A stretch of 34,509 bases of DNA from Clostridia bacterium (GTDB taxonomy: Bacteria; Bacillota; Clostridia; Oscillospirales; CAG-272). The translations under genes and the position numbers were made by a program. The stretch is taken from positions 1-34,509 of the forward strand of contig JAFTQT010000067.1 in NCBI GenBank assembly GCA_017462615.1. The letters run 5' to 3'. Positions 15,870-24,187 of the stretch are shown piece by piece. Positions within the stretch are counted from its first letter, which is position 1; each line of letters begins with the position of its first letter. The notes under the pieces are model-generated. The model searched no databases. It had not been told where the DNA came from and saw only the letters and a list, made by a program, of their open reading frames with translations.

Positions 15870-17228
15870 ATGCTGAACGTAGCTGATATTTTAGAGACCA
15901 TCGGGATGATCCGGGAGGAGAATCTCGACATTCGTACCATTACCATGGGCATTTCGCTGCTGGATTGCGTCAGCGACGATGCCGACCGCCTTTGCAGCAA
16001 GGTCTACGATAAGATCACCCGCAAGGCGGAGCGCCTGGTGGAGACCGGCGTGGCCATCGAGCGGGAATACGGTATTCCCATCGTCAATAAGCGCGTTTCC
16101 GTCACGCCCGTTTCCCTCATTGGTGGCAGCATTTCTCCGGAGGGGTATCTGAAGCTGGCTCACGCGCTGCAGCGTGCCGCCTCTACCCTGGGCATCAATT
16201 TTATCGGCGGCTACTCCGCCCTGGTGCACAAGGGCATGACCGAGGGGGAGCGGAATCTGATTTCCGTCATTCCCGAGGCCCTGGCCGAAACGGAGAACGT
16301 CTGCTCCTCCGTGAACGTGGCCACCACCAAGGCCGGCATCAATATGGATGCCATCCGTCTGATGGGCAGCACCATCAAGCGGGCGGCATACCTCACGAGG
16401 GACAAGGATTCCATCGGCTGCGCCAAGCTGGTGGTGTTTGCCAACGTGCCGGAGGACAACCCCTTCATGGCAGGTGCCTTCCACGGCGTGGGTGAGCCGG
16501 ATACGGTCATCAACGTAGGCGTTTCGGGCCCCGGCGTGGTGTCTGCCGCCATCCGCCGTGCGGGAGACGTGGATCTTTCCGGCCTGGCGGACGTTATCAA
16601 GAAGACCGCCTTCAAGATCACCCGTGTGGGTCAGCTGGTGGCAAGCGAGGCGGCGAAGCGCCTGGACGTGCCCTTTGGCATCATTGACCTCTCCCTTGCC
16701 CCCACGCCCGCCATTGGCGACTCCGTGGCGCGGATCCTGGAGGAGATGGGACTGGAGTGCTGCGGTGCCCACGGCACCACGGCGGCGCTGGCTATGCTCA
16801 ACGATGCCGTGAAAAAGGGCGGCGTCATGGCCTCCTCACACGTGGGCGGCCTTTCCGGCGCGTTTATCCCCGTTTCTGAGGACGAGGGTATGATCGCCGC
16901 CGTGGAGCGCGGCGCGCTGTCCCTCGAGAAGCTGGAGGCTATGACCGCGGTCTGCTCCGTGGGCCTTGATATGATCGCCATCCCCGGCGACGTGTCCGAG
17001 GAGATCATCTGCGGCATCATTGCGGATGAAATTTCCATCGGTGTGGCTAATACCAAGACCACAGCGGTGCGCGTGATCCCCGCTTACGGCAAGAAGGAGG
17101 GCGAATCGGTCAGCTTCGGCGGCCTTTTGGGTACCGCGCCCGTTATGAGCGTACGCCCCTATTCCCCCGCTAAGTTCATTTCTCGCGGCGGTCGCGTTCC
17201 TGCCCCTATCCATAGCTTGAAAAATTAA
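15870..17228 (+). CDS. DUF711 / UPF0210 (PFL family) protein
   Basis: 452 aa, ATG at 15870 behind AGAGGGTGAAG. It matches the UPF0210/DUF711 family along its full length: the [20 protein letters not shown] start, the [13 protein letters not shown] and [12 protein letters not shown] motifs, and the [19 protein letters not shown] motif are recognisable. The enzymatic role of the family is not established to my knowledge; a glycyl-radical resemblance suggested by the PFL name is not supported here, as there is no glycyl-radical motif. It is co-transcribed with the ACT-domain gene and ends at a bidirectional terminator. Confidence 0.92.
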   Translation: MLNVADILETIGMIREENLDIRTITMGISLLDCVSDDADRLCSKVYDKITRKAERLVETGVAIEREYGIPIVNKRVSVTPVSLIGGSISPEGYLKLAHALQRAASTLGINFIGGYSALVHKGMTEGERNLISVIPEALAETENVCSSVNVATTKAGINMDAIRLMGSTIKRAAYLTRDKDSIGCAKLVVFANVPEDNPFMAGAFHGVGEPDTVINVGVSGPGVVSAAIRRAGDVDLSGLADVIKKTAFKITRVGQLVASEAAKRLDVPFGIIDLSLAPTPAIGDSVARILEEMGLECCGAHGTTAALAMLNDAVKKGGVMASSHVGGLSGAFIPVSEDEGMIAAVERGALSLEKLEAMTAVCSVGLDMIAIPGDVSEEIICGIIADEISIGVANTKTTAVRVIPAYGKKEGESVSFGGLLGTAPVMSVRPYSPAKFISRGGRVPAPIHSLKN

Positions 17229-17259
17229 AAAACACCCCCAAACGGGGTTTGAAAAACAA

Positions 17260-17304
17260 AAAAACGAGGCCGTGGCACCTTTCGTGTCACGGCCTCGTTT
17301 TTGT
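17260..17304. terminator. Bidirectional terminator between the DUF711 and epimerase-like genes
   Basis: AAAAACGAGGCCGTG (17260-17274) pairs with CACGGCCTCGTTTTT (17288-17302), and GCAC/GTGT lengthen the stem to about 19 bp around a CTTTC loop. It serves both convergent genes. A smaller CCCC-CAAAC-GGGG hairpin lies just before it (17235-17248). Confidence 0.88.
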
Positions 17305-18180
17305 TTATGGGTTCACGCCGAGGGCAAGGAGAAAATCTCTTCCCTTGGCAATGCCGACATAGGGGCTGCCGGCACCCTCAAACTCAATGGAAACGTAATC
17401 GTCGTAACCGGCGCGGCGCAGAATGGCAAGGCATTGCGCCACGGGGATGTGGCCCTCGCCGATGGCGCAGCCCTCCAGGCGGTTGCAGGCGCGGGTCTCA
17501 AAGCCGCCCTCGAAATGCTCCGCAAAGGGGTGCTTGACGAAGTCCTTGGCGTGCACGTGAATGGCATAGGGTGCAAGGCGGGAGGTGGCGGTGACGCTGT
17601 CCTCGTCGGCACAGGCAAAATTGCCCATATCCAAAAGGATGCCGTAATGATCGTGGGCAACGGTGTTGAAAAGCCGCTCCACGCGGTCGCTGTCCTGGGC
17701 GATATAGCCGTGATTTTCAGAGCAGGTGCGAATGCCCAGCGTGGCGGCGTAATCGGCAACGCGGCGGATGTTGGCGGCAAGGGTGGGGAGCATCAGATTA
17801 AAGCTGCGTCCGCAGCCATCCTTCGTCAGCCTGTAGCAAACGTCGTGGCGCATGACCTTGGCGCCCAGCAGGGCAGCCACGTCCAGCTGATCGCACAAAC
17901 GCTTCACCTCGGCGTCGGCTGCCTCGCCGGTGCAAAAGAGATTGGCGCCGATGGTATAGGCGTTGATGGTCATGCCCAGTCGATCGGCCTCGGTGCGCAA
18001 ACGACGCGCCATGTCCTTTTGCTCCTCCAGGGTGGGTGTTTCTCCGTGCTTGGGGGTGAGGTCGGTGAACTCAATGGCAGAGAAGCCAAGCTCCTTCGCC
18101 TTGGCAACGGTGTCAAATTGGGTGATCTCGCCTGTGCGAATGGCGGAATGGAAGGAATAAGAGCTGACAGAAAGCTTCAT
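17305..18180 (-). CDS. Sugar phosphate isomerase/epimerase-like TIM-barrel protein
   Basis: 291 aa, ATG at 18180 behind AAAGGAG. It is a member of the xylose-isomerase-like TIM-barrel (AP_endonuc_2) superfamily. The divalent-metal ligands expected for the fold can be placed at E155 (CSENHG), D184 (LLDMGN), H210 (HVHAKD) and E266 (SIEFEG). Relatives include sugar and inosose isomerases, epimerases and dehydratases acting on small polyols or keto-sugars, and the substrate cannot be told from sequence. It is monocistronic with its own promoter; no sugar transporter or kinase is adjacent. Confidence 0.85.
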   Translation of the reverse strand: MKLSVSSYSFHSAIRTGEITQFDTVAKAKELGFSAIEFTDLTPKHGETPTLEEQKDMARRLRTEADRLGMTINAYTIGANLFCTGEAADAEVKRLCDQLDVAALLGAKVMRHDVCYRLTKDGCGRSFNLMLPTLAANIRRVADYAATLGIRTCSENHGYIAQDSDRVERLFNTVAHDHYGILLDMGNFACADEDSVTATSRLAPYAIHVHAKDFVKHPFAEHFEGGFETRACNRLEGCAIGEGHIPVAQCLAILRRAGYDDYVSIEFEGAGSPYVGIAKGRDFLLALGVNP

Positions 18181-18221
18181 GTCGGATATCTCCTTTGCCG
18201 GGGTGTGCCCTTTTTTCTTTT

Positions 18222-18250
18222 ATTGTAGCGGAACGCCGGGAGGAAGTCAA
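18222..18250 (-). promoter_or_regulatory. Promoter of the epimerase-like gene
   Basis: Minus-strand TTGACT (18250-18245), 17-bp spacer, TACAAT (18227-18222). Confidence 0.8.
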
Positions 18251-18752
18251 GGGGAATTTTTGCCTTTTTTTGACACAATCTTGCCATTTGAACAGCGGCA
18301 CACGCAAAAGCGCCGCGGTATCAACGGAGCGAGCTGCGGGGGATCGCAAGATCTTGCTATTTCGTCGCGCGGCCATCAACGGGCGCGAAGGGAAAAATGG
18401 TGAGTGTGGGAAGAACGGGGCAGGAAAGGGACAAAAAAGGGTGCCGCGTGGGAGAATTTGCTGTCGAAACGCAGGTCTTTTCCAAAAACGGAAAGCCCGT
18501 CCACTTCAAAAGCAAGACGTGTGGAAAACCGACAGAGGTGTGGAAAACTCTGTGGAAAGTGTGTAAAACTATGATTTGGCGCGGCTTTTTGCTCCCACAC
18601 CCCCATGTGGGAAACTGGGTGGAAACCATTTTTTGATACCACGCCCCGAGGTGTGAGAAGCGCGCAAAATTCCAAAGTTCGAAAGCAGCGCGAAAAAGCC
18701 GGAGGGCGAGGCGTGATTTTGTTCCTTTTTTTCGTAAATACCGCCGTGAGAC
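18251..18752. other. Long non-coding region with a DnaA-box-like cluster (candidate origin element)
   Basis: No convincing gene lies here; several overlapping open frames on both strands have no ribosome sites and no recognisable protein pattern. Four DnaA-box-like nonamers are packed into 49 bp: TGTGGAAAA (18520-18528), TGTGGAAAA (18539-18547), TGTGGAAAG (18551-18559) and TGTGTAAAA (18560-18568). Read on the minus strand they are TTTTCCACA twice, CTTTCCACA and TTTTACACA; three of the four fit TTWTNCACA. A weaker TGTGGGAAA follows at 18606. A CCCACA-N6-TGTGGG hairpin is at 18594-18611, a CACGCC/GGTGTG hairpin at 18640-18655, and an imperfect GCGG-ATCAACGG direct repeat at 18315 and 18369. An AT-rich stretch (18759-18785) lies about 190 bp to the right, inside the transketolase promoter. 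Confidence 0.5.
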
Positions 18753-18781
18753 TTGACAGAAACAAATTTTCATTATATAAT
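18753..18781 (+). promoter_or_regulatory. Consensus promoter of the transketolase operon
   Basis: TTGACA (18753-18758), 17-bp spacer, TATAAT (18776-18781); both hexamers are exact consensus. It is about 48 bp upstream of the first transketolase ATG and predicts strong expression. Confidence 0.9.
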
Positions 18782-18828
18782 TAAGGGGTAGTATTTTTGC
18801 GCCCGATAAGGGCGGTCAGGAGGAAAAT

Positions 18829-19653
18829 ATGGAACAGGCAAAAAAGCAACAGCTTGCCAAAATCGCAAATCAATTGCGCCTTGATATCGTAGAAGAGGTG
18901 CACGCCGCAAAGTCCGGTCACCCCGGCGGATCTCTTTCCATTGCGGATATCATCACCTACCTTTACTACGAGGAGATGAACGTGAATCCCCAGAATCCCG
19001 CAGATCCCGACAGAGACAGATTCGTGCTCTCCAAGGGGCACACGGCACCCGCGCTTTACGCGGTGCTGGCAGAGAAGGGCTTCTTCCCCCGCGAGGAGCT
19101 CGTTACCTTGCGTAAGGTGGACTCCTTCCTGCAGGGCCATCCCGATATGAAGCACACCCCCGGCGTGGATATGACCACCGGCTCTCTCGGCCTTGGCATT
19201 TCCGCCGCCTGCGGCATGGCTCTTGCCGCCAAGATCGACGGCAAGAATTACCGCACCTACACCATCGTGGGTGACGGTGAGAGCGAGGAGGGTCAGGTTT
19301 GGGAGGCTTGCATGTTTGCCGCTCACTATAAGCTCGACAACTTCTGCATGATCCTTGACCTCAACGGTCTGCAGATCGACGGCCCCATCACCGAGGTCAT
19401 GAACCCCACGCCTCACGATCAGAAGCTGGCAGCCTTCGGCTTCCACGTGATCGTGGCAGACGGCCATGACTTTGACGCCATCGAGGCTGCCTTTGCCGAG
19501 GCAAAGACCGTCAAGGGCAAGCCCACGGCCATCATTTTCAACACCGTGAAGGGCAAGGGCGTTTCTTTCATGGAAAATCAGGTGGGCTGGCACGGCTCCG
19601 CGCCCAACGATGAGCAGTACGCACAGGCAGTAGCCGAGCTTTCGAAGAATTAA
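18829..19653 (+). CDS. Transketolase, N-terminal (TPP-binding) subunit
   Basis: 274 aa, ATG at 18829 behind AGGAGG. This is the first half of a split transketolase: HAAKSGHPGGSLSIADI near the start carries substrate- and TPP-contacting residues, and GDGESEEGQVWEA (about 147-160) is the TPP/Mg motif. With the next gene it makes a two-chain enzyme that moves C2 units between ketose and aldose phosphates in the non-oxidative pentose phosphate pathway. Splitting into N and C subunits is common in Firmicutes and archaea; both halves here are complete. The gap to the second subunit is 13 bases. Confidence 0.95.
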   Translation: MEQAKKQQLAKIANQLRLDIVEEVHAAKSGHPGGSLSIADIITYLYYEEMNVNPQNPADPDRDRFVLSKGHTAPALYAVLAEKGFFPREELVTLRKVDSFLQGHPDMKHTPGVDMTTGSLGLGISAACGMALAAKIDGKNYRTYTIVGDGESEEGQVWEACMFAAHYKLDNFCMILDLNGLQIDGPITEVMNPTPHDQKLAAFGFHVIVADGHDFDAIEAAFAEAKTVKGKPTAIIFNTVKGKGVSFMENQVGWHGSAPNDEQYAQAVAELSKN

Positions 19654-19666
19654 GGGGGATTTGACA

Positions 19667-20608
19667 ATGGCTGAAAAGATTGCAACCAGAGAAGCCTACG
19701 GCAACGCGCTTGCCGAGCTTGGAGAAAAATATGATTTCGTAGTGCTGGACGCTGACCTTGCGGCAGCTACCAAAACCGGCATTTTCAAGAAGAAGTATCC
19801 CGCCCGTCATTTTGACTGCGGCATTGCCGAGGGCAACATGATGGCCGTGGCAGCAGGTCTTGCCGCCGCCGGCAAGATCCCCTTTGCCTCCACCTTCGCG
19901 ATGTTTGCTGCAGGCCGTGCCTACGAGCAGATCCGCAACGCCATCGGCTATCCCCACCTCAACGTGAAGATCGGCGCTACCCATGCCGGTATCACCGTTG
20001 GTGAGGACGGCGCTACCCATCAGTGCAACGAGGATCTTGCTCTGATGCGCACCATCCCCGGTATGACCATCGTGAACCCCGCCGACGCCGTTGAGGCGCG
20101 CGCCGCCGTTGAGGCTGCCATTCTGCACAAGGGTCCCATGTACCTGCGCTTCGGTCGCTTTGCTGTGCCGGTGCTTTATAATAAGGAAAGCTACAAGTTT
20201 GAGCTGGGTCGCGGCGTGAACATGGCAGAGGGTAAGGACGTTACCATCATCGCCACCGGTATTATGGTGGATATGGCGCTGCAGGCTGCCGAGCTTCTGA
20301 AGGCTGACGGCGTTTCCGCCCGCGTGATCAACATTCACACCATCAAGCCTCTGGATAAGGAGATCGTGCTGGATGCAGCTCGTGCCACCGGTGCCATCGT
20401 CACCGCAGAGGAGCACAGCATCATCGGTGGTCTCGGCTCTGCCGTGGCTGAGGCTGTTGGCGAGGCTTGCCCTGTTCCCGTGGTGCGCGTCGGTGTAGAG
20501 GATAGCTACGGTCGTTCCGGTAGCGTTCCGGCACTGCTGGAGCTGTACGGCCTCACGCCTGCCAACATCGTGGCAAAGGCCAAGCTGGCTCTTTCGCTGA
20601 AGAAATAA
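19667..20608 (+). CDS. Transketolase, C-terminal (pyrimidine-binding) subunit
   Basis: 313 aa from ATG at 19667, which follows AAGGGGG; a TTG at 19661 is too close to that site. The N-terminal pyrimidine-binding domain carries CGIAEGNMMAVAAGLAAAG, with the glutamate that activates TPP, then PFASTFAMFAAGRAYEQIRN. The transketolase C-terminal domain follows (about 185-313) and includes TAEEHSIIGGLGSAVAE. It forms the other half of the active site with the upstream subunit. Confidence 0.95.
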   Translation: MAEKIATREAYGNALAELGEKYDFVVLDADLAAATKTGIFKKKYPARHFDCGIAEGNMMAVAAGLAAAGKIPFASTFAMFAAGRAYEQIRNAIGYPHLNVKIGATHAGITVGEDGATHQCNEDLALMRTIPGMTIVNPADAVEARAAVEAAILHKGPMYLRFGRFAVPVLYNKESYKFELGRGVNMAEGKDVTIIATGIMVDMALQAAELLKADGVSARVINIHTIKPLDKEIVLDAARATGAIVTAEEHSIIGGLGSAVAEAVGEACPVPVVRVGVEDSYGRSGSVPALLELYGLTPANIVAKAKLALSLKK

Positions 20609-20612
20609 TTGA

Positions 20613-20942
20613 ATGGAAGCAAAACGCTTTACCAAAAATGACAGCGGCTTTACCTGCGCCCATTGTGGGCGCGAGGTAAAGCCGCTTGGCTACACTTCCC
20701 GCAATCATTGTCCCTTTTGCCTGTGGAGCCTGCACGTGGACGTGAACCCCGGCGACCGCGCCAATCCCTGCGGCGGTCAGATGGAGCCCATCAGCGTGGA
20801 GCCCGATCCCCGAAAGGGCTACGTGATCCTGCACCGCTGCACCAAGTGCGGAGAGGTGCGGCGCAATCGGGCGGCCCACGAGGCCGAGGTGCAGCCGGAT
20901 AAGCTGAAGCTGCTTATCGCACTGACGGCACAAAAGCGCTGA
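20613..20942 (+). CDS. RNHCP-domain zinc-ribbon protein
   Basis: 109 aa, starting 4 bases after the transketolase stop, with only a weak ribosome site, so it is probably translationally coupled. It carries CAHCG (residues 16-20), the name-giving RNHCPFC segment (30-36) and CTKCG near residue 77, which together can bind zinc. The SLHVDVNPGDRANPCGGQMEP stretch is typical of the small RNHCP family. The function is unknown; binding to nucleic acid is a guess from the zinc ribbons. It sits between transketolase and mscS on one transcript. Confidence 0.85.
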   Translation: MEAKRFTKNDSGFTCAHCGREVKPLGYTSRNHCPFCLWSLHVDVNPGDRANPCGGQMEPISVEPDPRKGYVILHRCTKCGEVRRNRAAHEAEVQPDKLKLLIALTAQKR

Positions 20943-21033
20943 TTTTGCAAAAAGCGGCAAAACGGTGCGCGAAAAACAAAGAAAGCTTCCGCCACAGGCG
21001 GTGCTGAAAAATATTTTATAAAGGAGAAAAGCA

Positions 21034-21846
21034 ATGGAATTTTTCAAAAATCTGTGGGATTCTGTTCAGGGCTTCTTTTTTGCAAACTGGAACAGAATTC
21101 TGATCTTCCTCTTGACGTTGATCGCCGGCTTGATCGTTGTCAAGGTTCTGACGGGCATTTTCGGTCGCCTGATGAACCGCTCTAAGCTGAAGGGCACTGC
21201 CGGCAACTTCCTCACCACGCTGGTGAAGACGGCACTGGTGATCCTGTACGTGATCGTGCTACTCTCCATGCTGGGCGTGGATACCACGTCGCTGGTGGCG
21301 GTGTTCAGCGTGCTGACCCTGGCCATTTCCCTGGCGGTACAGGGCGTGGTCTCCAATCTGGCCTCCGGCATTATGCTGGTGGTCACCAAGCCCTTCGAGG
21401 AGGGCGACTTTGTGGATATCGGCGGCACCAGCGGCACGGTAGAGCATATTCTCATCACCTGCACCAAGCTGAAAACCGGTGACAACAGGGTGGTTACCAT
21501 TCCCAACAGCAGCGTGACGGCTGCCACCATTACCAATTACAGCACCAAGGGCACCAGACGCTTGGATCTCACCTTCTCCGCCGCGTACGGCACGGACGTC
21601 GCGCTGGTGAAGGAGACCATCCTTGCCGTGATCGCCCGCCACGACGAGATCTTCAAGGATCCCGCACCTATGGTGCGCCTCACCGAGCACGGCGCCAGCT
21701 CCATTGATTTTGTGGTGCGCGTCTGGCTCAAGGGCGGCGACTACTGGAGCGTGAACTTCGATCTGAAGGAGGAGGTCTACGCCGCCTTCAACGAAAAGGG
21801 CATCGAGATCCCCTTCCCGCAAATGGACGTGCACGTGGTCAAGTAA
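21034..21846 (+). CDS. mscS: Small-conductance mechanosensitive channel MscS
   Basis: 270 aa, ATG at 21034 behind AAAGGAG. It has three membrane helices (about 20-42, 62-84 and 90-118). The third is the Gly/Ala-rich pore helix (LAISLAVQGVVSNLASGIMLV), followed by the KPFEEGDFVDIGGTSGTVEHI beta domain and the cytoplasmic alpha/beta cage, including the VVTIPNSSV signature. It forms a heptameric channel that opens with membrane tension and releases solutes on osmotic down-shock. It is the last gene of the transketolase operon. Confidence 0.95.
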   Translation: MEFFKNLWDSVQGFFFANWNRILIFLLTLIAGLIVVKVLTGIFGRLMNRSKLKGTAGNFLTTLVKTALVILYVIVLLSMLGVDTTSLVAVFSVLTLAISLAVQGVVSNLASGIMLVVTKPFEEGDFVDIGGTSGTVEHILITCTKLKTGDNRVVTIPNSSVTAATITNYSTKGTRRLDLTFSAAYGTDVALVKETILAVIARHDEIFKDPAPMVRLTEHGASSIDFVVRVWLKGGDYWSVNFDLKEEVYAAFNEKGIEIPFPQMDVHVVK

Positions 21847-21854
21847 ACATGCAA

Positions 21855-21896
21855 AAATACAAAAATCCCGCACAACGGTGCGGGATTTTTGTATTT
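21855..21896. terminator. Bidirectional terminator after mscS
   Basis: A 19-bp perfect stem (21855-21873 with 21878-21896) with loop AACG, an A-run on the left arm and TTTTTGTATTT on the right. It lies between convergent genes and serves both. Confidence 0.92.
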
Positions 21897-21900
21897 GGAC

Positions 21901-23034
21901 TCATCGCTTCTGCGTGCCGTAATAATGAAAATGCTTGGGGGTGTAGTAGATGCGGCTGTCCATTTGCTTCACCAGGGCGGGGTCTGCTATGTCGATGTTG
22001 AGGGGCTTCTTGGCATCCTTTTTGACGCTGTTCAGCTTGAATTCGCCGTAGGTGCGCTCATTGTAGCAGCTGACGAAGGTGACCTGCAGCACGTCGTCCA
22101 GCTGACAATCGTCGGGCAGGGCAATGTACTTGTATTTGGCTACCTGCTCCGGGAAGGACACGTAGCAGGTAAAGCGATAATTGTTGCGGGGAAACGTGAT
22201 CGCGATCTGCTGCAGCGCGGAGGGGCCGAAATTCTCAATTTCCAGGGAAAGAACGTTGCGGTTCAGGGCATCCGGCAGCGTAGTGTAGTCCTGGTAGCGC
22301 TGCAGCCGACGCTCGGCCAGCACCAGACGGGCGCGGGTAAGCGCCTTGGGCTTTTTGCGGGTCTTCAGCCGCGCCACGGTTCTTTCCAAGCGCGCCTTGC
22401 GTCGCCGTGTGCCTTTACTGAGACGCACCTCAAGCTCGTTGGAAAGCTTGCCGACCTCGACGTACGGATCGTCCTCCGGCTTTTTGGGGGGGACGTAATT
22501 ATCAAAGGTTTGCACGTTATAATTGAATTTTCCGTCCTTGGATTGCGAAGAGGCGGGCTGCTCGGGCTGATAATTCGGGTCGATCCGAGGCATGGCGTCT
22601 GCCGAGCGGAAGGCAGCCCAGGCGGCTGAAAGATCAGCAAAGCGCTTTTTTCTGTGGCCGGGATCCGTGTGTACGTTGTTGAAGGTGCGATCCGCTACGT
22701 ATATGGGACGATACTGGGCGCTGCTGATGCTGACGCAGCTGCTGTTGTGGCGCTTGTGGTCGTTGCGGGAGATGCGGAAGGCCACGTAGCCGAGGACACA
22801 GGAGCTGATAAGCCCCAAAACGGTGCCGTAAAACTCGATAATTTCGGGCAGCGAGAGCGGCGTGGCGTTGCCGACAGAGGCGAGAGCATTGACGTAGAAG
22901 GGGATCAGCGCCAGCGCGCAGATCAGCAGCAGCGAGCCGATGGCGAGATGGACGCTGCGGTGCCTCGCGCCCACCAGATGCAGCGCAAGAAAGAGGAGGG
23001 AAAGAATGGTGAAGCTCAGAATCAAAGTAAGCAT
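21901..23034 (-). CDS. Membrane protein of unknown function
   Basis: 377 aa from ATG at 23034; the in-frame TTG at 23046 is part of the TTGGAG ribosome site itself. Three membrane helices lie in the first 90 residues, followed by a soluble, strongly basic middle part (RRRKARLERTVARLKTRKK) and a beta-rich C-terminal domain. I recognise no family. It lies 22 bases downstream of mutY and probably shares its transcript. Confidence 0.7.
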   Translation of the reverse strand: MLTLILSFTILSLLFLALHLVGARHRSVHLAIGSLLLICALALIPFYVNALASVGNATPLSLPEIIEFYGTVLGLISSCVLGYVAFRISRNDHKRHNSSCVSISSAQYRPIYVADRTFNNVHTDPGHRKKRFADLSAAWAAFRSADAMPRIDPNYQPEQPASSQSKDGKFNYNVQTFDNYVPPKKPEDDPYVEVGKLSNELEVRLSKGTRRRKARLERTVARLKTRKKPKALTRARLVLAERRLQRYQDYTTLPDALNRNVLSLEIENFGPSALQQIAITFPRNNYRFTCYVSFPEQVAKYKYIALPDDCQLDDVLQVTFVSCYNERTYGEFKLNSVKKDAKKPLNIDIADPALVKQMDSRIYYTPKHFHYYGTQKR

Positions 23035-23056
23035 AACAAACTCCAATCAAATAGAA

Positions 23057-24103
23057 TCACATAAACGGACGATAGGCGCGGTAGGCGCTGGGCAGAGCAT
23101 ATTGGACGTCGATCTCCTCGCGGGGCGCAAAAAACAGCTCGGATGGCACAAAATCCATACCGTCCTCGGGGATAATCACCTCAAAGCCCACCATGTGCCA
23201 CTCCAGATGGGTAAAAATATGCTTGGCTTCGCCAAGTGGGGCAATGCGAAGGGGAGAGGTGCCCCATTGGGTCAGCGTGGCGGCGATCTCCGACGGGGTC
23301 TGGTGCCCTTCACAGCAGAAGGGTTCAAAGAGGCCTGCCAAAAGACCGCTTTCGGGGCGCCGGCGGAGGGCGATCCGGTCGCCGCAGCGCAAAATCCATA
23401 CCGTTCGGCGCTCTTTCTTGCGCGGTGCCGGCTTGCGGCGGATAGGGAGGGCGATTTCCTTGCCCTCGGCGTGTGCGCGGCAGACCGCTCGCAGGGGACA
23501 GCCCTCGCATTTCGGCACTCCGTTTGGCAGGCAAACGGTAGCGCCCAGCTCGATCATGGCCTGGTTGAAATCCGCCGCATGATCCTCCGGCTGTGCCGCC
23601 GCTACGGCGGCGGTCAGCTGCTTTTTGGAGGTGGGGGCTAAAACGTCCTCTTCAAAGGCCAAAAGACGCGCCGCAACCCGCAGTACGTTGCCGTCCACGG
23701 CGGGGTAAGGGAGATCAAAGGCAAAGGAGGCGATGGCACCGGCGGTGTACTCGCCAATGCCGCAAAGTGCGCGTATCCCCTCAAACGTGGTGGGAAAAAC
23801 GCCGTTATGGACTTCCATCACCGTGCGTGCGGCCTTCTGCATATTGCGCACGCGGCTGTAATAGCCAAGCCCCTCCCACAGCTTCAGGATCTGCGCCTCC
23901 GGCGCGGCGGCAAGGGCGGCAACGGTGGGTAAGGCGTTCAGAAAACGCTCATAATAGGGGATCACGGCCTCCACGCGGGTCTGCTGGAGCATGATCTCCG
24001 AGACCCAGATGCGGTAAGGGTCCTTGGTGTGTCGCCAGGGCAGATCGCGCCTGTTCTTCTCATACCAGGGCAGTATGGGGGCCAAATCGGGTAAAATCAA
24101 CAC
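23057..24103 (-). CDS. mutY: Adenine DNA glycosylase MutY
   Basis: About 348 aa from GTG at 24103, set by AAAGGAGG seven bases upstream; a TTG directly after it is an alternative, and the longer frame to 24157 has no ribosome site. It removes adenine mispaired with 8-oxoguanine. Catalytic glutamate E36 (SEIMLQQT) and aspartate D137 (VDGNV) are present, with a helix-hairpin-helix (LCGIGEYTAGAI, 113-124) and a [4Fe-4S] loop C190-x7-C198-x2-C201-x5-C207. A C-terminal NUDIX-like 8-oxoG-recognition domain (about 230-348, with FTHLEWHMVGFE) follows. Confidence 0.95.
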   Translation of the reverse strand: MLILPDLAPILPWYEKNRRDLPWRHTKDPYRIWVSEIMLQQTRVEAVIPYYERFLNALPTVAALAAAPEAQILKLWEGLGYYSRVRNMQKAARTVMEVHNGVFPTTFEGIRALCGIGEYTAGAIASFAFDLPYPAVDGNVLRVAARLLAFEEDVLAPTSKKQLTAAVAAAQPEDHAADFNQAMIELGATVCLPNGVPKCEGCPLRAVCRAHAEGKEIALPIRRKPAPRKKERRTVWILRCGDRIALRRRPESGLLAGLFEPFCCEGHQTPSEIAATLTQWGTSPLRIAPLGEAKHIFTHLEWHMVGFEVIIPEDGMDFVPSELFFAPREEIDVQYALPSAYRAYRPFM

Positions 24104-24142
24104 CGTCTCGCCTCCTTTCTTGATTTTTTGCGTTTTGCTTTT

Positions 24143-24182
24143 TTGAAAAAGGAGCAAGAATTTCGTCGAAACCCTTGCTCCT
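24143..24182 (-). terminator. Intrinsic terminator of the suf operon
   Basis: AGGAGCAAG (24150-24158) pairs with CTTGCTCCT (24174-24182), with an inner TTTCG/CGAAA stem. On the minus strand it ends in TTTTTC. It starts 5 bases after the suf operon's last stop. Confidence 0.85.
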
Positions 24183-24187
24183 ATGGA

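Noticed and set aside
18357..18773. Overlapping minus-strand and plus-strand open frames (about 80-138 codons) in the intergenic region
   Set aside because: No ribosome sites, composition unlike the neighbours, and they cross the DnaA-box-like repeats; best read as chance open frames in non-coding DNA.
297..20970. Recurrent AAACGG(TG) words, for example CCCCCAAACGGGG in two intergenic places and CAAACGGTG several times in nifJ
   Set aside because: A rough count of about 25 AAACGG on either strand is near chance, and the nifJ copies encode Gln-Thr-Val or Glu-Thr-Val with favoured codons. Not convincing as a dispersed repeat.
20984..21006. Hairpin AGC-TT-CCGCC-ACA-GGCGG-T-GCT between the RNHCP gene and mscS
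   Set aside because: No U-run follows and the next gene is on the same strand with a good ribosome site; probably not a terminator.
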